In this document: in pieces, positions 57,891 through 64,000 of the stretch
Layout: each line of letters starts with the position of its first letter
How positions within the stretch are numbered: the first letter of the stretch is position 1
The notes under the pieces: generated by a model
The model's database searches: none
Seen by the model: only the letters and a program-made list of their open reading frames with translations
What the model was told of the DNA's origin: nothing
Assembly (NCBI GenBank): GCA_029168955.1
Contig: JAPDOI010000359.1
Location: 471,501-535,500 of the forward strand
Reading direction: 5' to 3'
DNA length: 64,000 nt
Source: Aplectana chamaeleonis
Taxonomy: Eukaryota; Nematoda; Chromadorea; Rhabditida; Cosmocercidae
Made by a program: the position numbers and the translations under genes

Positions 57891-57985
57891 GGGCGATGCG
57901 ACAGTGTTTGCTGTAGAAATCAACCGAAAATTGATATTGCTGATATGCACTGTCGCTGTCGCGGGAAGTAGGCACTAGGCCTAAG
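57882..57985. mobile_element. small MITE, relative of 63674-63801
   Basis: CTTCCCGCGACGGG at the left and GTCGCGGGAAGTAGG at the right form a TIR. The interior CAACCGAAAATTGATATTGC then TGATATGCACTGTCGC matches 63733-63765. Confidence 0.6.
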
Positions 57986-58455
57986 GCCCGGATCATACTA
58001 CCGTCGCGGCGATGTGTGAGAAAAAGCAGTATCGATCAATCGCGGCGATACTGAGCTTTTAAGGGAATTGATTGCTTTGGCGAGCCAAACAACAACCCGT
58101 TGAGTGGAATGGGATGATATCTTTATTGGAGATCGGTTGAATGCTCCATTTTTAACCACATTTCAGAAAAATCGAGCAAAAATCCATATCGCCGCGATGA
58201 TATCGGAGCCGCTCTCCATCGGGCAACGTTGAGATAAAATCACGGCGATATGCATACTTGCTGAAAATTCCTGTAATGTGGGTAGAAAGAGAGGTGTCAA
58301 CCATTCTCCGATAAATATCTCTTTCTATTCAACTCGACGAACTACCTCTGTGCATATGAAAACAATCGATTCCCTCCAAAGCGCAAAATCGCCGCAATTG
58401 ATCGACACTGCTCTTTCCCACGCATCGCCGCGACGGTAGTACGATCCCGGCATAA
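57982..58455. mobile_element. 470-bp TIR element
   Basis: The left end TAAGGCCCGGATCATACTAC then CGTCGCGGCGATG is the inverse of CATCGCCGCGACGG then TAGTACGATCCCGGCATAA at the right. The arms continue through GAAA(A)AGCAGTRTCGATCAAT and beyond, about 80 bp. TA at both outer edges would fit a TA target duplication as in Tc1/mariner-type MITEs. No coding capacity. Confidence 0.78.
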
Positions 58456-58532
58456 GAGTCATTGTTCGATGTTCCGAGGTAAGGGTAGTAGGCAGTATTT
58501 GTAACGCCCTTCGGTGTATATTTGGACTGTTT

Positions 58533-59027
58533 TAGGCCCCCGTCAGACCTCGTCGAAAAACCTGCTGAGTCCGAATGAGTCCGCGGCGGAAAAACCGTCC
58601 TCGACCGTCTGCAACCAACTGAGTCCGGTTGCCCCAACCGCCACCCAGTTCCTCTGCGAAACACGCAGTCGATAGTCAGCGGCTGTAGTAGGTGGGGGCA
58701 GAGCGCAGACGACGAGAGTCGGGATACAGCCGAACTCGGCAGGTCGCAGTCGGCCGAAGAAAATGCACCCAAATCACGTGAGAAACTCCTATATCGACCG
58801 GGTGGGGTGAGTATGATTTCGGTTGGGACGCAGCGGGACTCAGTCGGTGCATTGACCCCGCCCTTGTACGCATGAGAACCATCGGTATCGACCGGTGGGA
58901 TTGCGGTGGGCACCAGACGGTCGCAGTCGGACTCAGTGGTTTGATTTTTTTGCACCCGTCTCCCACGAATTCGGTGTGTATCGACCCGGTGGGACTCAGT
59001 AGATCCACCGACTCTGACGGGGTCCTA
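58533..59027. mobile_element. 495-bp TIR element (TAGG(C/A)CCCCGTCAGA)
   Basis: It begins TAGGCCCCCGTCAGA and ends with the inverse TCTGACGGGGTCCTA, with TA at both edges. The interior is rich in GACTCAGT/ACTGAGTC words in both orientations. The right end abuts the right long TIR at 59028, suggesting insertion at the inner edge of that repeat. Frames of 208 and 110 codons on the minus strand lack any recognisable motif. Confidence 0.72.
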
Positions 59028-59440
59028 TAGTCTGTAACACCTACGACACTCAGCGCTCACAACCACTCGCTAGCAATCATTCTTGGATTTGATATATCTT
59101 TCCAGCAGATTGTATCGTATCTTTGTACTTACTGTTAGCAAGTACATTTTTTGAGCTCTGGAGAAACCATTATTGGCAAATGCTAGTCAGATAAAAGATG
59201 CAAGAAGAAGAGTATCAAACTTTCATGAAAGAAAGATTCTAGGATTTGCTCGGGGAAAAAGTGATGGATATATCATTTAATCCACAAATTAATTGTGTAG
59301 TGATTGGAGCTCCACTTTTAGCAATCAAAGTTCTATTTAAGAATCACAGGTGTTCGTGCTGGCGTCGAAGTAGGAGTTCTCACGGGTCCTACTAAAATTT
59401 CAATACACACAATCACACCAATAGTGATGCAGTCTGACTT
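59028..59440 (-). mobile_element. right long terminal inverted repeat
   Basis: Inverse of 56640-57064 (landmarks given there). The outermost part (near 59400-59440) is too diverged to set the end precisely. Confidence 0.65.
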
Positions 59441-60760
59441 CAACTAAATGAAAATCCGAAGCCCTCACGGACAGCTAGCTCCAATCGCATGCTCCGATAG
59501 GAAGAGAGAATGTGTCTCCTTCTCTCGTAATCACTGCAAGGGACAAATTTTTATACAGCAATAAGGATAAAATCAAAGATAAATTCGAAACTCCATATTT
59601 TAGGCGTGCACGGATTATAATAATTTTAAACTGCGATAACATGCCAAATCAGGTATCTCTATTTCGCTCAGTAAAGTTTTCACTATTCATCTCATCGATA
59701 TTTCTCTTGTTGCACATACATAGTGCCCATATCACCAGGACCGGGCGTTTTTGGCAGATTTTGACGTTTTTGAAATTTTGGCCCAGAATCGTAACAAATC
59801 GTAACGAATTGTGATAAATCGATTGAGGGAACACTGATAAGGCGCGATTCAAGGAATGGATGAAATTTCACCCTTTCCAAGCTGTTTGCTTATTTCATCC
59901 AGAAAGTTTTTTGAAAGTTTGTTTCTCGGACATTTCTAATTAAACGTAGTCAGCAGCGGAGTGGTTAAGTATGGCGAAATATAATTATTGAGAGTGGTAT
60001 TTGGGTATAGCAGGCCGATCTGCTGCTCACATTATCGGCGTGAAAGGAATTTCCTTTGATTAGAGGAAGTCAATGGTCAAACTTGAGTGCTATAAAGTAT
60101 TGACTATACATTGGAACACAATCAGATTTTCCGAAAGCTCGGATTCTGGATAACTCAAAAAACAAAGGTCGCGGATATCTGACTCAAGAGAATAGATTCT
60201 TAAGAAGGAACTGGGCTAACAGTAGAGGGTAAAACGGAGAGTCGGTGCTCGGATCATTACGGGAATTACGTTTTTTTCGGTGAGACGGATTCTGAAAAAC
60301 TCGGATTTTGACGTTTTTTCGGTGATCTGATATTTAGATCACCCGGATTTTGATTTTTCTCGGTGAGTCGGATTTCGAATAGCAAAAACTCCCAATCATC
60401 CGGATGTCTATGCGAGAATGAGTTAATCGGATCCAATGTATAGTATTGACGAAACTCCATCAATGAACACCGTTGCCGTTAAACCTTGTCAGTAGCTCCA
60501 AAAAGTGAAATTTAACCTCCGAAATTCTTCGACAAAAAGAAAAACCCTTCAGACAGAGTAAGATAGGGAATTTGAACCCTACAAGGGCCAGACAGTAGTG
60601 GTCGCGTAATTTCTCAATGAAGCGTGATTTTTGCCTTTCCTGCGAAATTCGTTTGCTATATTTGCTACATCGAAATTTTATTTTCCATAGAAGCACATCC
60701 GGAAAAGTTTGTAATTTATGCGAATCTTTGGCGCGCTGCTAAAAATAGTAAAAGCTTTGA
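59441..60760. other. unassigned; short tandem words at 60280-60380
   Basis: No gene is supported. CGGTGAGACGGATT, CTCGGATTTTGACG, CGGTGATCTGA, ACCCGGATTTTGAT and CGGTGAGTCGGATT form a degenerate repeat of about 45 bp. GAATCGTAACAAATCG at about 59788 also occurs near 22027. Confidence 0.4.
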
Positions 60761-60943
60761 ATGCGCTTAGCCGGCACTCCCATCAAATTTCAATTTGAAA
60801 TTGAGAAGCCACCAAGTTTCGCTGATATCGCAGAGAATGAATTGGATAGAGGGTCTACGCTTTTGAACGTAATCACATTTTGCCGAAAACTAGCCTCGAA
60901 GTTCTGTACAAAGAATGCGAAAAGTCATTCGCTACAAACTTTC
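60761..60943 (+). other. coding-like relic related to 16440-16610
   Basis: The frame reads MRLAGTPIKFQFEIEKPPSF, then ADIAENELDRGSTLLN, and stops at about 60944. It aligns in the same frame with the segment at 16440 (IKF.F....KPPSFA shared). Not recognised. Confidence 0.35.
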
Positions 60944-61105
60944 TAATTCCGTGAACTTTTTTCGAGTACCCATCTAAAACAGTTCTTTTTTAACACGGAC
61001 TATAACGCGAACAGTGGGGCGCGATCGCCATCATAGGATTGCATAACGCCGCACCGTTCAGTTGCGAAAGTAAAAACGAGGCCCAAAACAGAGTTCATGC
61101 TACCA

Positions 61106-61137
61106 CTCAGGCAAACTCAAATGTCGACAGCAGGTTT
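61106..61137 (+). repeat. 31-bp repeat, inverted partner at 63358-63388
   Basis: CTCAGGCAAACTCAAATGTC then GACAGCAGGTT is perfectly repeated as its inverse 2.25 kb downstream. These could be the termini of one element or two independent copies. Confidence 0.7.
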
Positions 61138-61491
61138 CTGAGGTGTCATCACAGAGCACCACAGCTGAGGACACGAAAAAAAGCGTGATTTCGGCGCGAG
61201 AGAACCTGGTATCACGCCGAAAGGTCCAGGTGTAGACATCCTAGCGCCGGATTTCGAGACGGCGGCATGACTTCAATGAAGCCTCGAAAGGTTCAGCTGT
61301 CGACCTGCTACCGCCGGAATTATTGATTTTACTGTAGACATCCTATCGCCGGATTTTTAATAAGTGTGGCCACCTTCAAAATTCGGAGCGGTTAAACGAG
61401 CTGAACCATCGCAGGATTCAGAAACTATTGCTGTATTTTTACTTTACCTAGCTGTAATTGTAGCTGTCCCCATACTTAACTGCCCTTAAAC

Positions 61492-61875
61492 ATGGGCATT
61501 TCGGTTTTTTTCTACCGTAATTATTATCGAGGTGTAACTCTTACCGACCCAATACTTGAGCTATTTCGCAGCTTCCAGTGGCCGGCAGAAGAAAAAAAAA
61601 TAGTAATTGATTTTCCTTCGAACCAATTCGACTTTAACGGGTTTTTCGAAACTCTAAGCCAGAAATATGCAAAACCAAGAGAATTAGGCAAAACATTTAT
61701 TTATAGAACTTTTGACTATGTAAGGGCAGGATTATGGTACAAAAAACGGGTTAATAAAATTTCTTCAATGGGCGAAAATAGCAGTTCCCGGTACTTCTTA
61801 GAAACGGAAACTCCTGGCATTGTTTCATTATCTGAGAATTTTCCCTCACGAAACCTCAAATTTGCGGATGTATGA
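61492..61875 (+). CDS. hypothetical ORF of 127 codons
   Basis: ATG at 61492, stop TGA at 61873. The peptide has even, protein-like composition, with aromatic-rich stretches (VFFYRNYYRGVTLTDP, LELFRSFQWPAEEKK, KTFIYRTFDYVRAGLWYKKR) and no low complexity. I recognise no family. The stop lies immediately before a 139-bp hairpin at 61876, so the natural C terminus may have been cut by that insertion, with the stop codon formed at the junction. No splice sites were identified. It could equally be chance. Confidence 0.25.
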   Translation: MGISVFFYRNYYRGVTLTDPILELFRSFQWPAEEKKIVIDFPSNQFDFNGFFETLSQKYAKPRELGKTFIYRTFDYVRAGLWYKKRVNKISSMGENSSSRYFLETETPGIVSLSENFPSRNLKFADV

Positions 61876-62014
61876 TCGATCACTGCTCGAGAGATCGCCG
61901 CGTCGAACACATGTGGCACGCACGCAAGAGAGGAGGTAATGATCCTATCACTACCTCCTCGCTTGCGTGCGTGCCCAATGTGTTCGACGCGGCGATCTCT
62001 CGAGCAGTGATCGA
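61876..62014. repeat. 139-bp near-perfect hairpin
   Basis: The arms of about 65 bp (TCGATCACTGCTCGAGAGAT, CGCCGCGTCGAACACAT, GGCACGCACGCAAG, GAGGAGGTA) are followed almost directly by their complement around a loop of about 7 bp (ATGATCC). Only a few mismatches (AAGAGAGGAGG against AAGCGAGGAGG; ACATGTGG against ACATTGGG). It could be a MITE or a small-RNA hairpin; no target duplication is evident. Confidence 0.92.
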
Positions 62015-63240
62015 CGATAGGTATTATTCATAGTGTCTTTTCTGGTTTTAACTATTTTCCTGATTGTGGTTGATTTTTTTCAGAAACCCTTGAAAAGTGT
62101 TAAAATCTAATCTCTGAAAAATGGTTGATAATTGGCAACATGATTAGGCGTAGGCAGTAAGATAAATCGTTGTGCATTATTATCAAATTTGAGGTTGATT
62201 GGCTTGAAGACGTTGGATGATAGAAATATAATGGGAATCGTACCTTCTAAACATTTTCGGGTAACGCTATTAGATAGAGGAAGTGTTGCGCCTTCGAAAA
62301 GTATACCATAGTCGATAAAAAAAGATACGCATATGCTGTAAAACAGTGAAAATCTCGTGATTTCAGAGCTGGCAGGTGCGGAGCGGAGGTTAGAGACAGC
62401 GAAGGAGCAGCGTTTTTCTATAGTGGCTATCCATATTACTCATTCATCTGAGGTTTTCTAAACACGCGATATTTGAATTATTCCTTCATTCAAAACCTAG
62501 TGACGATTGTCCATGAATATTGTGTAATCACACAATCAAAACTAGATCTAATGAGTAATAATGAGTAATGAGGATAATTTCTCGATTGTGGTCTTCATAA
62601 AGTCTCCCATTGATTTGAAAGCCTGGTGTGAGTTCTTTAGAATTTCTTAGATAAACGAGTAAGTTCAAAATAGATCACATACTAGATTCACATGTTTTAC
62701 GTGTGAACATTCGTACAAAAAATTGAAGCAAGAAATCGATTTCGAAGTCCAAATGGTGTTCAAGTGATATACTTGTACGAATGAACAACGTTTTTGATGG
62801 GTAATTAAGATGTAAGCCGAAACGGACACTTGGTCTAAACGAAAGCAAAGAATTTTTCGATTCACCCGATTAACGGATTACACGAGAGGCGAAAAACGTG
62901 AAACCTCCAATGAAGCAAGAAGCAAAACAGTAAAAAATCACGACGAAATCGAATATTCAAAAAAGGATGTTTCAAGACTCCAAATATACCCGGTGTTCGA
63001 AAAAATACTCATAGTAAAATCCCAAGAGACGATAAAATAGTTGAATATTACAAAAATCTCCAGAACACTATTTGAGTAGCAATTCCAGTCAATACAAGCC
63101 CTGATTTATCACACAAGACAGGTGTGCTTCACGAAAGACAAAAAAACAAAAGCAGGTTCTTCAATTGCGCTACCGAATGAATACTTGGTTGAGCATTCGG
63201 ACGGAGATTTGGACGACCAATCGTCACCGGCGGTAAGATG
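62015..63240. other. AT-rich interval without supported genes
   Basis: Contains a copy of the word GGAGGTTAGAGACAGCGA (62383), also at about 18843, and a loose inverted repeat GAACATTCGTACAA/TTGTACGAATGAAC (62705-62787). No coding frame is convincing. Confidence 0.4.
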
Positions 63241-63388
63241 TGTAGCCTTGTAAACCTGCTGTGAACCTGCTATCGACAGCTCGATAGCAGGTCGATAACA
63301 GGTGTTGTTCTCCCGAAAGAACCTGCCACCGCCGGTTGCTCGAGAAACAGGTGCTTCAACCTGCTGTCGACATTTGAGTTTGCCTGAG
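63241..63388. repeat. repeat block with AACCTGCT hairpin
   Basis: ACCTGCTATCGA..TCGATAGCAGGT (63266-63293) is a perfect 12-bp stem with a 4-base loop. Further AACCTGC/GCAGGT words and CCACCGCCGG follow, ending in the 31-bp inverse of 61106-61136. Similar words (CCTGCTACCGCCGG, GTCGACCTGC) occur at 61290-61320. Confidence 0.65.
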
Positions 63389-63673
63389 CATAACGTCGAT
63401 CCGCGATGGGAGTATATTGCTGGGATCATAATTCTCGCGACTAGAGCCAACGACCGCCTTCTCAGGCATATCGATTTTCGGTCGATGTTGATGGTAAATA
63501 TTGCGTCGTGTCGCTCGTCGTTGGAGACATAGTCGCGATTTAAACCCGTCCTTGAAGACAACGCGCAGGAGACCACGTTCTTGAATCTTGAACTGCGCCT
63601 CTCCAGTGATCGAAAATGGCACTTTGGTTCACTAGAGAGGCCTAGTTTATCGAAAACATGGGAAAAGCCATTG

Positions 63674-63801
63674 TAAGGTCGGGATCATACTTCCAGCGAC
63701 GACGCGCGACGCAATGTTTACCATCAGTATCGACCGAAAATCGATATACCTGATATGCACTGTCGCCGTCATCGGTCGCGGGAAGTATAATCCCGTCCTA
63801 A
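63674..63801. mobile_element. 128-bp MITE
   Basis: The ends TAAGGTCGGGATCATACTTCC and, inverted, TTAGGACGGGATTATACTTCC form a TIR of about 22 bp, continuing into GCGAC. The core CGACCGAAAATCGATATACC then TGATATGCACTGTCGC matches 57925-57958. TA at the edges suggests a TA target. Confidence 0.75.
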
Positions 63802-64000
63802 AACAAGATCATGTTGAACACATCGTGAAATTGGATTTGAGCTTTGCACCAAAACCGTTTTCAAGTGTTTGTTGCAAGTAAAGTTTGTGCCAAAATGGTT
63901 TTCGAAAATTTTCCGCGGTCGCATGAACATTCTATGAGAGAATGTTTTATGACCGACACCACATCCATTTTGAGCCAGCCAGAACTTTGGGTGTTTTTGG

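Noticed and set aside
57477..57978. Overlapping frames of 82-116 codons on both strands
   Set aside because: They lie within a GC-rich foldback. The similarity of the plus and minus peptides reflects the palindrome.
58329..58955. 208-codon minus-strand frame
   Set aside because: It runs across the ends of two TIR elements and has no motif or bias beyond that imposed by the repeats.

Overview
The window looks like an intergenic, repeat-dominated stretch of a nematode genome. The evidence is two LINEs of types common in nematodes (CR1-like and RTE-like), very short candidate introns with GTAAG..TTTTCAG ends (47 and 59 bp), a TTTCAG acceptor directly before an ATG, and dispersed repeats rich in TACAGTAATC-like words. 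No bacterial-style gene organisation, rRNA, tRNA or CRISPR array was seen. The species assignment is inference.

Layout. 1-4605: satellite with a 42-bp monomer. 4606-7154: a (CA)n tract and unrecognised DNA. 7155-14670: a three-level nest. A ~280-bp MITE (ends 7164 and 14661) is split by a CR1-like LINE on the minus strand (7303-14520), whose ORF1 is itself split by a 3.2-kb terminal-inverted-repeat (TIR) element (10966-14181) with an 8-bp target duplication. 14828-17105: another TIR element holding 41-bp tandem arrays and a foldback. 17240-22200: dispersed TIR/foldback elements, a full-length MITE with a perfect 9-bp target duplication (19697-19996), and the only multi-exon host-gene candidate (18036-19692, plus strand, one in-frame stop). 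22258-51698: a second array of the same 42-bp satellite, with several higher-order repeat (HOR) levels. 51764-55113: a decayed RTE-like LINE on the plus strand. 55120-64000: AT-rich and foldback-rich DNA with a long-TIR element (about 56640-59440) carrying younger insertions, a 139-bp near-perfect hairpin, and small MITEs.

The satellite covers about 34 kb of the 64 kb. Because 42 bp is 14 codons and most monomers lack stops in several frames on both strands, it gives dozens of long overlapping ORFs (up to about 670 codons). I treat these as periodicity artefacts, not genes. The only recognisable protein-coding material is retrotransposon-derived (endonuclease and reverse transcriptase, all disrupted). 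Host-gene evidence is limited to short exon-like segments.

The most informative observation is the nested insertion history at 7.1-14.7 kb, which can be read base by base from target duplications and matching half-element lengths. Next are the HOR architecture of the satellite and the ~2-kb segment shared between its two arrays, which lie 40 kb apart.
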